This document shows, in pieces, positions 34,344 to 40,792 of a stretch of 40,792 nucleotides of DNA. The translations under genes were made by a program, and so were the position numbers. Within the stretch, counting starts at the first letter, position 1; every line of letters starts with the position of its first letter. The stretch comes from Chitinophagaceae bacterium UBA2791. Its GTDB lineage: Bacteria > Bacteroidota > Bacteroidia > Chitinophagales > Chitinophagaceae. Location of the stretch: positions 38,299 to 79,090 of the forward strand of contig DEHV01000011.1 of the NCBI GenBank assembly GCA_002352105.1. The letters are read 5' to 3'. The notes beneath the pieces are model-generated. The model saw only the letters and a list, made by a program, of their open reading frames with translations, did no database searches and was not told the origin of the DNA.

Positions 34344-35162
34344 ATGATCGAATCAGTTATACGCTTTTTAGAGAGTATCAACCCTATTATTGCAGCGCTA
34401 TACGCTACTATTTTCACCTGGCTTGTCACGGCCGCAGGGGCTTCTTTTGTTTTCTTTTTCAAAACGATGAACCGGTCCGTACTCGACGGCATGCTGGGCT
34501 TTACAGGAGGCGTTATGGTAGCCGCCAGCATATGGAGCCTGCTCATTCCGGCAATTGATATGAGTAATGGAGAAGGTTTTGTGAAAGTAGGGCCCGCCGT
34601 TATTGGATTCCTGATCGGAGCGGCCTTCCTGTATAGTTTGGATAAACTACTGCCTCATATGCATGCAAACTTCAAACAGGTCGAAGGCGTTAAATCGCCC
34701 TGGCAGAAGACCACCCTGCTTATATTGGCCATTACGCTCCATAATATCCCCGAAGGATTAGCGGTTGGCGTCTTGTTTGGGGGCGTGGCGGCAGGGATCC
34801 CTGAAGCAACCATCGCCGGGGCCGTAGGGCTTGCAATAGGCATCGGGTTACAGAATTTCCCCGAAGGGATTGCCGTTTCCATGCCTTTGCGGCGGATGGG
34901 GATAAGCAGGAAAAAGAGTTTTTTCTATGGGCAATTATCCGCGGTGGTAGAACCCATTGCGGGCGTATTGGGCGCTTTGTCGGTCGTTTTCTTTACGCCG
35001 ATACTACCTTATGCGCTTGCTTTTGCCGCAGGGGCCATGATCTTTGTGGTGGTGGAAGAGGTCATCCCTGAAGCGCAGCAAAACAAAAACTCAGACGTAG
35101 CCACGCTAGGGTTCATCGCCGGGTTCATTGTAATGATGACGCTGGATGTGGCTTTGGGATAA
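34344..35162 (+). CDS. ZIP-family metal transporter
   Basis: A 272-residue inner-membrane transporter of the ZIP family, GufA/ZIP11-like subgroup, with about eight membrane helices. The metal-binding helices carry HNIPEG (133-138) and QNFPEG (170-175), with an acidic EEVIPE motif at 238-243. A His-containing loop LPHMH lies near residues 103-107. ZIP proteins import Zn, Fe or Mn into the cytoplasm. It starts 27 bases after the thioredoxin-like gene and completes a system that spans both membranes. Metal specificity cannot be read from the sequence. Confidence 0.88.
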   Translation: MIESVIRFLESINPIIAALYATIFTWLVTAAGASFVFFFKTMNRSVLDGMLGFTGGVMVAASIWSLLIPAIDMSNGEGFVKVGPAVIGFLIGAAFLYSLDKLLPHMHANFKQVEGVKSPWQKTTLLILAITLHNIPEGLAVGVLFGGVAAGIPEATIAGAVGLAIGIGLQNFPEGIAVSMPLRRMGISRKKSFFYGQLSAVVEPIAGVLGALSVVFFTPILPYALAFAAGAMIFVVVEEVIPEAQQNKNSDVATLGFIAGFIVMMTLDVALG

Positions 35163-35233
35163 GAGAGCATAATATAAAGCGGTGAAATAATCCGCGCAGT
35201 TTTAGCTGTTTTGTTTTTCGGAGGCGAAGCGTT

Positions 35234-36427
35234 CTATTTTTCAAAAAATGCAACGCTTCCGCCTACCCATTCCTTATCTGCGTTATAGCTTACGCCTATC
35301 ATTTTTCCCTTGCTTAGCCGGGCGAGATTAATTGCCGGCTTTGGCCTTGCATCTCCGTCCTTCCATAAATACATAATGCGTATTTCCACTTTTGCAGGTC
35401 TGTCTGGCGTTTTGATAATATCCGCATAATGAACTTTTTTTTGCAGTATCCAATGAGCAGGGTCCTGGATCCGGAGGATGTCTTCTTTTTTTATGTCGAT
35501 GATGACGCCCTGCCCGCCAAAAGAGAAAAGCGGCTTTAATACATAATTGTGCAGGTCTTCGGGCAGCTGTGTTACTTCATCGAGGAAAAAGGATTCCGGC
35601 GCATAAGGGTGCCTGATAAGAGGAAGCGTAAACTTGCTGATCCGGTAAAACCAGGAGGGGTGGGGGGCCCATTCCACATCCAGGTCCTGCGTGATGTCCA
35701 CAAAATCGCCAAGTTCCTTCTTCCTGGCATTGAGTTCATCAAAAATAACCCGGTTGTAAATTCGTTTGACAGGCGTTTTTATTCCCTTGCGCATGTAAAA
35801 TAAAGATCGCCCCTCCCGGATCAGTTCCGTGATGCAGACCGGTTCTATGCCGATCAGGTCGCGGGTGAAATAAAAATCTATAGCGGTTTTTTGTTCCAGC
35901 GGTTTTATTTCCAGCAAAATAACATGCTCAGGCGGAAACGTTCCGAGGATAACAGATCTTAATTCTTTAATATAGCTATCGCGGTCGAAGGCGCCGAGAT
36001 ACTGGCTATGGTTTTCGGGTACGGGAAAATATTTAGGAATGAGATCGGGGTAAAATACCTGGAAGGCATACAGGCTGGGAAATCCCTGCAGTTCAATTAA
36101 ACGCGGTTCGAGATCCCTGTTACTATCAAGACAAACGGCAAAATCAAAAACCATCATGTGCGGATGGTCATTTTCTCCCGGAACTTTTTCCGCAGCGGGA
36201 ATGCTTTTTTCTGTGAGAGACTTGAAATTGGGATCGGCGATCAGGTCGATAATATACTCGCAGACCTCGATCATTTTGGCGCCAAATGATTTGGGAACAA
36301 ATACCGGCGTTTCTGCCAACCGGAATGGTATCGATGCGGGATGAGCGCTGTCGAGGTCTTTTAAAAACGCCTGAAAGGTCGCTGTGCGAAACGCTTCATT
36401 AAAAGCTTTGCGTAAGGCTGGCTCCAT
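35234..36427 (-). CDS. ATP-grasp-like protein of unknown function
   Basis: A 397-residue soluble protein without a signal peptide. The C-terminal half resembles an ATP-grasp core: NYVLKPLFSFGGQGVIIDI with the lysine and Gly-rich loop (about residues 293-311), followed by ILQKKV, VEIRIMYLW and NLARLSKGKMIGV. The N-terminal half has a conserved-looking LIELQGFPSLYAFQ. It may be a glutathionylspermidine-synthase-like or circularly permuted ATP-grasp ligase, but the substrates are unknown and no partner gene is adjacent. ATG 36427 is the start. A hairpin abuts it, and a 25-bp dyad lies about 95 bases upstream. Confidence 0.6.
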   Translation of the reverse strand: MEPALRKAFNEAFRTATFQAFLKDLDSAHPASIPFRLAETPVFVPKSFGAKMIEVCEYIIDLIADPNFKSLTEKSIPAAEKVPGENDHPHMMVFDFAVCLDSNRDLEPRLIELQGFPSLYAFQVFYPDLIPKYFPVPENHSQYLGAFDRDSYIKELRSVILGTFPPEHVILLEIKPLEQKTAIDFYFTRDLIGIEPVCITELIREGRSLFYMRKGIKTPVKRIYNRVIFDELNARKKELGDFVDITQDLDVEWAPHPSWFYRISKFTLPLIRHPYAPESFFLDEVTQLPEDLHNYVLKPLFSFGGQGVIIDIKKEDILRIQDPAHWILQKKVHYADIIKTPDRPAKVEIRIMYLWKDGDARPKPAINLARLSKGKMIGVSYNADKEWVGGSVAFFEK

Positions 36428-36469
36428 GGATGCTATTGGTTTTGCTAAAACAATGAAAAAAGCAATAGC
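36428..36469 (-). promoter_or_regulatory. leader hairpin abutting the ATP-grasp-like start codon
   Basis: GCTATTG (36432-36438) pairs with CAATAGC (36463-36469), and the pairing extends past one G-G mismatch to TTTT/AAAA, with a 14-base loop. In the minus-strand mRNA the hairpin ends four bases before the ATG, where it could affect initiation. Confidence 0.4.
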
Positions 36470-36521
36470 GAGCCTTATGTTAAATATGCTTTATCCGCCT
36501 TGCTTTTACGTGCTGCCTGCT

Positions 36522-36546
36522 GCTAAAGATAAGGCTTATCTTTAGC
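36522..36546. promoter_or_regulatory. 25-bp perfect dyad upstream of the ATP-grasp-like gene
   Basis: The arms are GCTAAAGATAAG and CTTATCTTTAGC around a single central G. Neither strand has a T-run after it, so it is not a terminator. It is the longest perfect dyad found in the window and looks like an operator for an unknown dimeric regulator of the minus-strand gene that starts at 36427. Confidence 0.5.
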
Positions 36547-36594
36547 TGATGATCCGGCTATTTATAATGATTCGCCGACGGCGCGCGGGGAAAT

Positions 36595-36626
36595 AAAAAA
36601 AGCCGGAAAATATCCGGCTTTTTTAT
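36595..36626. terminator. terminator of the small secreted-protein gene (A/T runs on both strands)
   Basis: GCCGGA and TCCGGC pair around AAATA, flanked by six A and six T. On the minus strand the tail TTTTTTATTT follows the hairpin, so it ends the 68-aa gene; the symmetric flanks also allow plus-strand termination. Confidence 0.85.
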
Positions 36627-36664
36627 GATGACCTTGTGTTGTTAAAAATTGTGTTCTTATCTTG

Positions 36665-36871
36665 TTAAAAATGAAATGCATAGCTTGTCGTATCCGGAGC
36701 GGGAGCCGGGTTGGGTTCCGGTTCTGGGGCCGGAGCCGTAGTGTCCCGTTGAGGAACGGTGTCATAATAATTGATATTATTGTTTGCTGTTCCGTGATAA
36801 CCAGATGAACTTGCCAGCACAAAACTTAAGATACCCAGGCCGAAGCCGGCGGCTAAAATAATCCTCTTCAT
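36665..36871 (-). CDS. small secreted Pro/Glu-rich protein (68 aa)
   Basis: A 68-residue product with a signal peptide (about residues 1-20, MKRIILAAGFGLGILSFVLA) and a mature part of about 48 residues: an Asn-rich start, then an unstructured Pro/Glu/Ala repeat (APAPEPEPNPAPAPDTT) and an aromatic end (SYAFHF). No family is recognised; the composition is that of a short surface or periplasmic peptide. It has its own terminator at 36595-36626, which supports a real transcription unit. The next 400 bases upstream contain no gene. Confidence 0.65.
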   Translation of the reverse strand: MKRIILAAGFGLGILSFVLASSSGYHGTANNNINYYDTVPQRDTTAPAPEPEPNPAPAPDTTSYAFHF

Positions 36872-37279
36872 AACGATTAAATTTTAAAGAATTTATAATA
36901 TATATTATTCTTCATAGGACGACCAACTTATATGCTCTAAGCGGTTTTCTTAAAGCATTGCAAATAGCAAGCATCAATGGTTTCTATGATTTAGGAAGAG
37001 GGGGGATAACCTTATACTAATAAGAATTATGCCAAAAATTATTTTGGTGGAAAAGATCGTCTGAAAGAACTGGCGTGTTTCTTGATGTACAAACATTGAT
37101 TTCCAGGATTGTGCGTATTGGCAGCGTTTATATTGCCTGTTCCTGTTTGCGGTCGGTATGGTTTCAGCGCAATATTGATTACAACTGCATCAGGTTGGTA
37201 TAACATTTTATACATTTGGGTTAGCGCTCCGGGTTATTTTTATCAGGCGGCGTTTTTTATCACATTTAAATAAAGCTAT
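36872..37279. other. intergenic region between the 68-aa gene and dodecin
   Basis: About 400 AT-rich bases with divergent promoters. CCAAAA and TTTTGG form a short dyad near 37032-37047. TACATTTG at 37211-37218 fits the -7 consensus for dodecin. No gene, tRNA or strong hairpin is visible. Confidence 0.5.
37211..37218 (+). promoter_or_regulatory. TAnnTTTG -7 box of dodecin
   Basis: TACATTTG lies 61 bases before the dodecin ATG. A TTG at 37195-37197 is too close to serve as a standard -33 element. Confidence 0.4.
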
Positions 37280-37480
37280 ATGGCCATCGTAAAAGTAGTA
37301 GAAGTAATTGCTTCCTCAGAAAAAGGCGTAGATGACGCTGTTCGCAATGCTGTCGCAGAAGTATCAAAGACCATCCGCAATATTGATTCGGTTTTTGTGA
37401 AAGATATCAAAGCGCATGTAAAAGACGGGAAGGTCACCAGTTTCGGAGTGATCTGTAAGATATCGTTCAGGGTAGAGTAA
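37280..37480 (+). CDS. dodecin
   Basis: Small flavin-binding protein that forms a hollow dodecamer and buffers flavins. The 66-residue sequence begins MAIVKVVEVIASSEKGVDDAV and continues through AVAEVSKTIRNIDSVFVKDI to a beta strand ending CKISFRVE, the typical dodecin fold of one helix on a three-stranded sheet. The family's usual flavin-stacking tryptophan is not present at the expected place, so flavin binding may differ from the archaeal type. Length is normal. The stop lies 10 bases before the convergent DUF6526-like gene. Confidence 0.88.
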   Translation: MAIVKVVEVIASSEKGVDDAVRNAVAEVSKTIRNIDSVFVKDIKAHVKDGKVTSFGVICKISFRVE

Positions 37481-37490
37481 TTCGAAACGA

Positions 37491-37928
37491 TCATACCCGC
37501 ATATCATCGGGATTCCAGTTTTTTATGGATCTTTTTATTTGCCCGGGCGAGAGCTTTTCTTCCAGCGTTTTTTCTACAAGCGAAGGAAGCTCCTCATCCG
37601 AGGCAAAGCGTAGCGCTGCGAGCTGCCGGAAGGAGAGGCGCTGCTCTAATGGTTCAAATCGTTGATGGGTAAGCGTAAAATACCGGAACCGTAGTTCAAG
37701 GCGCACGATCCTGTTTTGCAGCGTGAGCGAATAATGCTGTCTCATCATGAAGGAAAGCCAGATCAACATTACCCACAACAGGATCTGGGATATCCATAAC
37801 CAGGCGGAAGACGGCTCCCTGGTCAGCATATAAATGCTCCCGCCCAACAGGATCAGGGCCGCAGGATAAAAAATAAAATGATGCGGGGGATAATACCGGA
37901 TATGATTATCATAGCGTTGCTCTTTCAT
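37491..37928 (-). CDS. DUF6526-like membrane protein
   Basis: A 145-residue protein that begins MKEQRYDNHIRYYPPHHFIF, a pattern that matches the DUF6526 family as I recall it. Two membrane helices (about residues 18-36 and 42-61) are followed by a soluble, basic/acidic mixed tail. The frame extends upstream to 37985, but ATG 37928 fits the family start. No function is known. It lies downstream of the EamA gene on the same strand, with 79 bases between. Confidence 0.65.
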   Translation of the reverse strand: MKEQRYDNHIRYYPPHHFIFYPAALILLGGSIYMLTREPSSAWLWISQILLWVMLIWLSFMMRQHYSLTLQNRIVRLELRFRYFTLTHQRFEPLEQRLSFRQLAALRFASDEELPSLVEKTLEEKLSPGQIKRSIKNWNPDDMRV

Positions 37929-38007
37929 GACGAGGTATTTTAAGCGGTTTCTCCCGGCGCTTCCATCAGGCGAACATCGCGGCATACCGGCGTCGCCTCA
38001 TCTTAGC

Positions 38008-38922
38008 CTATGCTTTATCGGTTTGTTCCAATGGCTTTTCTGCAGGTTGCGTATCGCCCATGGCCATGAAAAATGCAGAAAGGATCGCCAAGGTAATGCC
38101 GGTGATAATGATCGGATGGGGTATCACTTTATAAAAGATCAGGGAGATCACTACGGTTAACACGGGGGCCAGCGCCGTTGTTAGCGGCGAAACCACGATG
38201 GCCTTGCCATACCGGAAAGCATATACCAGGAATAAGGCGCCTATTGCATTCAAGAACTGTATGATGGCCGTCAGGTAAAGGCCGTCGAATCCCCAGTTGA
38301 TCGGTTGGGAGAAATCGGTCATTACTATTGCAATAGGACTAAGGACCACTGCGGAGATCATCATCCAGAAAAAAATACTTTCCGCCGTAGTGGTTTCATT
38401 TGCCCACCTCATGATGAATCCCTGGATGCCCCAGGTCAACAGCGGAATGGCGCTGAGCACGAGCCAAAGATAACCGGTAACCGACTCGTTTCCGGGGGGC
38501 TGGTAAGACAACATGACGATGGCAATGATCGCCAGCGCAATCCCCAGCCAGCCTATTGGCCGGGTATTTTCTTTCAGGAACAATATGGCAAGCAAGATGG
38601 TAACCAGCGGAGTAAGGGCGATCACCGGGAACACCAGGTAGGCGGGAATGATGCGCAACGCGAAAAAAAGCGCCAACTGCCCGATGGAACCCAACAGTCC
38701 CACCGACATGCCAAACAATACCGATCTGCGATCATATTGGACCTTCCAGTTTTGCAGTTTAAGGATAAATATTGCCGCAGGTATCATGGTGATAGACCAC
38801 ACTACATATCCCATGGTGGCGGGGAAGCCATTTTTTTCAGGTATTTCGATAAATGCTCCCCAAACGCCCATCAGGACTACATTCAAAATGGCATAAGCCA
38901 GCCAGGGTTGTTTATTTTTCAT
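38008..38922 (-). CDS. EamA/DMT-superfamily transporter
   Basis: A 304-residue inner-membrane protein with ten membrane helices, arranged as two EamA halves (about residues 8-140 and 155-290). Each half ends in a helix pair typical of drug/metabolite exporters. The N-terminal half has LKENTRPIGWLGIALAIIAIV; the second has YGKAIVVSPLTTALAPVLTV. Family members move small metabolites or amino acids; the substrate is unknown. ATG 38922 is the start. It lies 28 bases downstream of the S9 peptidase stop on the same strand. Confidence 0.85.
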   Translation of the reverse strand: MKNKQPWLAYAILNVVLMGVWGAFIEIPEKNGFPATMGYVVWSITMIPAAIFILKLQNWKVQYDRRSVLFGMSVGLLGSIGQLALFFALRIIPAYLVFPVIALTPLVTILLAILFLKENTRPIGWLGIALAIIAIVMLSYQPPGNESVTGYLWLVLSAIPLLTWGIQGFIMRWANETTTAESIFFWMMISAVVLSPIAIVMTDFSQPINWGFDGLYLTAIIQFLNAIGALFLVYAFRYGKAIVVSPLTTALAPVLTVVISLIFYKVIPHPIIITGITLAILSAFFMAMGDTQPAEKPLEQTDKA

Positions 38923-38950
38923 ATGCGTGCGTGTTCTGTAAACAAATGGT

Positions 38951-40792
38951 TTAATATTCGGGTGAAGTTATGGTATGTGTTTTGAACCAGTCGATCGTTC
39001 TTTCCAACACATCCTGCCTGTTTTCCGGCAAAAGGTTGGGACGCCAGCCGTGCCCTTCTCCAAAATAGCGGACGAACACGGTTTCTACGCCCTTGCTTTT
39101 TAAAGCATAAAACATTTCCTCCGCCTGCGACACCGGCACTTCATTGTCTTTATCGCCATGAAGGAACAAAGTGGGCGTGACCACGTTTTTGGCGTTTCGT
39201 AAGGGCGACCATTGCCACAGGAGCGGATAGTTTTCCCAGGGCTTTCCATTAAACTCCGCTTCGATCAGCGAATAATACAAGGAAGTGCCTGCAAAGCTGA
39301 CCAGGTTGCTGAGGCCGCCGTCCACCACGGCGGCTTTAAAGCGGTCGGTCTGCGTAATGATCCAGTTGCTCATGAACCCGCCATAACTTTGACCGGTAAC
39401 GACCAGCCTGTCGGCGTCTATCCAGCTATGCTGTGCAATCACATGATCTACTCCCGCCATCAGGTCCTTGTAATCCGTTCCTCCCCAGTTCAGCACGCAA
39501 CCCCTGGAAAACGTTTGTCCGTAGCCGTGGCTCCCGCGCGGATTGATGAATACCACGCCAAAGCCATGGCTGGCCAGCAACTGCATTCTTTCTTCAAAAT
39601 CGTATCCGAACATATTGTGCGGGCCCCCGTGAATGACCAGGGCCAGGGGGAATTTTGCTCCTTCTTCATATCCGACGGGTTTCATTAGCCATCCCTGCAC
39701 ATTTACCTGGTCAACGCTGGTAAACCAGAAGGTTTCCGCATCGGCGACAATGCGTTCCTCGCCCACAAAGGCATTGATGCCGGTAAGCTGGAGCGGCTGC
39801 GCGCCCTGGGTAAGCGAATAGAGATAAAGCTCCGGAGGCTCGGTAATACCTGTTCTGACCAGCGCAATTTCTTTTCCGGTATGGCTGATCGCATATTCGC
39901 GAACGGTGAATTTACCGGCGATCTCCGTCTGGATATCTCCTTCTGCCGATACGCTATAGAGTTGGGTGGATCCCGCATCGCCTGCGGTAAAAAACAGGCG
40001 ACTCCCGTCGGGGGCCCACTGGATATTTTCCACCCTGCGGTCCAGCGATCCCGATATACACCGCAGGTCGTTTCCGTCGGGGTTGACAACATAGGCATGG
40101 GTATCGTCGGCTACGCTGTCGGTAGTGGTGACGGCGCTGTTCGTGCCGAGGTAGGCGATATACCTGCCATCCGGCGACCAGCGCGGACAGCTTCTTGTGC
40201 CGGCGGCGCGGGTAAGTTGTTTTATTTCCTTTGTCTGCACATTTACCGACCACAATTCAGTGTTGTGGATACCGTCGGGATCCTTTGTCCTGTTGCTGAT
40301 AAAGGCGATATGCCTGCCGTCGGGCGACCAGCTCAGGGAATGTTCATTGTAATTGCCGCTGGTGATCAGGAAGGGATCGCCGCCGGTTGCCGGCACGCAC
40401 CAGATATGCGTCAGGTATTCGTCGGCAAAAACCTCGCGTCCGCGCCCTCCCTTTGTTTTATAGGCAAGTCGCTTTATAACCTGTACGTTGCCAGGCGGCT
40501 TATTGTCCTGCCCGACCGGCAGGGCGCCGCAGTAGGCAATGTATTTTCCATCGGGCGACCAGGCAAAATTCTTTTCCGTGAGATGGCCCATGAAATATTC
40601 GGATGAATACACCGGCGCCAGGAATCTTTTGTCCAGCGTCTCCACATCCAGGATATAGATGGCCGAATGATCGATCTCTCCGCGCTCATAAGCGATCTTT
40701 TTCCCGTCGGGCGACCACGTAGGACTGCCGCCTTCGGTCAAAATATCCATTTTCCCTGTTTCGACGCTGATCAGCGCCAGCCGGTCTATATA
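38951..40792 (-). CDS. S9-family (prolyl-oligopeptidase type) peptidase, N-terminus cut by window edge
   Basis: Serine peptidase of the acylaminoacyl-peptidase/DPP type, probably degrading peptides. The 613 visible codons run off the right edge. The first 300 residues are a beta-propeller with repeats of the form WSPDGRYIAYLG; the C-terminal alpha/beta-hydrolase has GGPHNMFG, the nucleophile in VTGQSYGGFMSN, the acid in FLHGDKDNEVP and the histidine in GEGHGW. The frame is still open at 40792, so an ATG at 40750 seen inside the frame is not the true start. A signal peptide, if any, is outside the window. It lies upstream of the EamA gene with a 28-base gap, so the two are probably cotranscribed. 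Confidence 0.9.
   Translation of the reverse strand, partial: YIDRLALISVETGKMDILTEGGSPTWSPDGKKIAYERGEIDHSAIYILDVETLDKRFLAPVYSSEYFMGHLTEKNFAWSPDGKYIAYCGALPVGQDNKPPGNVQVIKRLAYKTKGGRGREVFADEYLTHIWCVPATGGDPFLITSGNYNEHSLSWSPDGRHIAFISNRTKDPDGIHNTELWSVNVQTKEIKQLTRAAGTRSCPRWSPDGRYIAYLGTNSAVTTTDSVADDTHAYVVNPDGNDLRCISGSLDRRVENIQWAPDGSRLFFTAGDAGSTQLYSVSAEGDIQTEIAGKFTVREYAISHTGKEIALVRTGITEPPELYLYSLTQGAQPLQLTGINAFVGEERIVADAETFWFTSVDQVNVQGWLMKPVGYEEGAKFPLALVIHGGPHNMFGYDFEERMQLLASHGFGVVFINPRGSHGYGQTFSRGCVLNWGGTDYKDLMAGVDHVIAQHSWIDADRLVVTGQSYGGFMSNWIITQTDRFKAAVVDGGLSNLVSFAGTSLYYSLIEAEFNGKPWENYPLLWQWSPLRNAKNVVTPTLFLHGDKDNEVPVSQAEEMFYALKSKGVETVFVRYFGEGHGWRPNLLPENRQDVLERTIDWFKTHTITSPEY

Noticed and set aside
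35172..35215. Possible terminator after the ZIP gene (GCGG and CCGC arms)
   Set aside because: Only four pairs with a nine-base loop, and the T-rich tract is not adjacent.
36453..36545. Plus-strand 30-codon frame beginning MKKAIASLML that looks like a signal peptide
   Set aside because: It is made of the two inverted repeats upstream of the ATP-grasp-like gene and ends inside the dyad; there is no mature part.
1..40792. Search by eye for tRNA, rRNA, CRISPR arrays, IS ends and prophage genes
   Set aside because: No acceptor-stem/T-loop pattern, repeat-spacer array, transposase or phage-structural gene was seen; small or degenerate elements could still be missed.

Overview
The window looks like a chromosomal segment of a Bacteroidota, most likely family Chitinophagaceae. 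This is judged from gene content and sequence style, not from a database match. Reasons: genes generally lack Shine-Dalgarno sequences; many starts are preceded by the Bacteroidota -7 promoter box TAnnTTTG; there is a 'putative porin' family beta-barrel, a TonB-dependent receptor, a type-B (SdhC-A-B) succinate dehydrogenase, and several small families common in this group. No IS element, prophage, CRISPR array, rRNA or tRNA was found. Most of the window is housekeeping, with a few accessory modules.

Layout. 1-4829 (minus): tight operon parE, a DUF1835/DUF3658 protein, a GT-C glycosyltransferase-like membrane protein, parC (cut by the window edge); together parE and parC encode topoisomerase IV. 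5215-6594 (plus): a small acidic protein, a membrane-anchored transglutaminase-like protein and an overlapping 25-codon ORF. 6623-8920: a 7-TM unknown, an intergenic region with a candidate structured RNA, and a RES/Xre-type toxin-antitoxin pair. 9099-11013: secreted beta-propeller protein, DUF486 membrane protein, ferritin. 11125-17321 (minus): smc, an unknown secreted protein, smpB, accD. 17548-21107 (plus): sdhCAB, closed by two hairpins. 21230-23810 (minus): pfkA then pyk, the two irreversible glycolytic steps, co-oriented. 24001-25831 (plus): RmlD-like reductase and a DUF72 protein. 25823-28197 (minus): two-gene arginine-deiminase-superfamily operon, predicted to take arginine to citrulline and then ornithine. 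28280-31191 (plus): purine nucleoside phosphorylase and a porin.

31375-35162 is the most interesting region: a TonB-dependent receptor, an exported thioredoxin-like protein and a ZIP metal transporter in one tight operon. Its control region carries a perfect 16-bp palindrome, TTTAGACATGTCTAAA, of the kind bound by DtxR/MntR-family metalloregulators. I read it as a metal-uptake system spanning both membranes, with a CxxC in the receptor plug and a CxxC in the thioredoxin partner.

35234-40792: an orphan ATP-grasp-like protein with a 25-bp perfect dyad and a start-adjacent leader hairpin upstream, a small secreted Pro/Glu-rich protein with its own terminator, dodecin, a DUF6526-like membrane protein, an EamA transporter and an S9 prolyl-oligopeptidase-type peptidase cut by the right edge.
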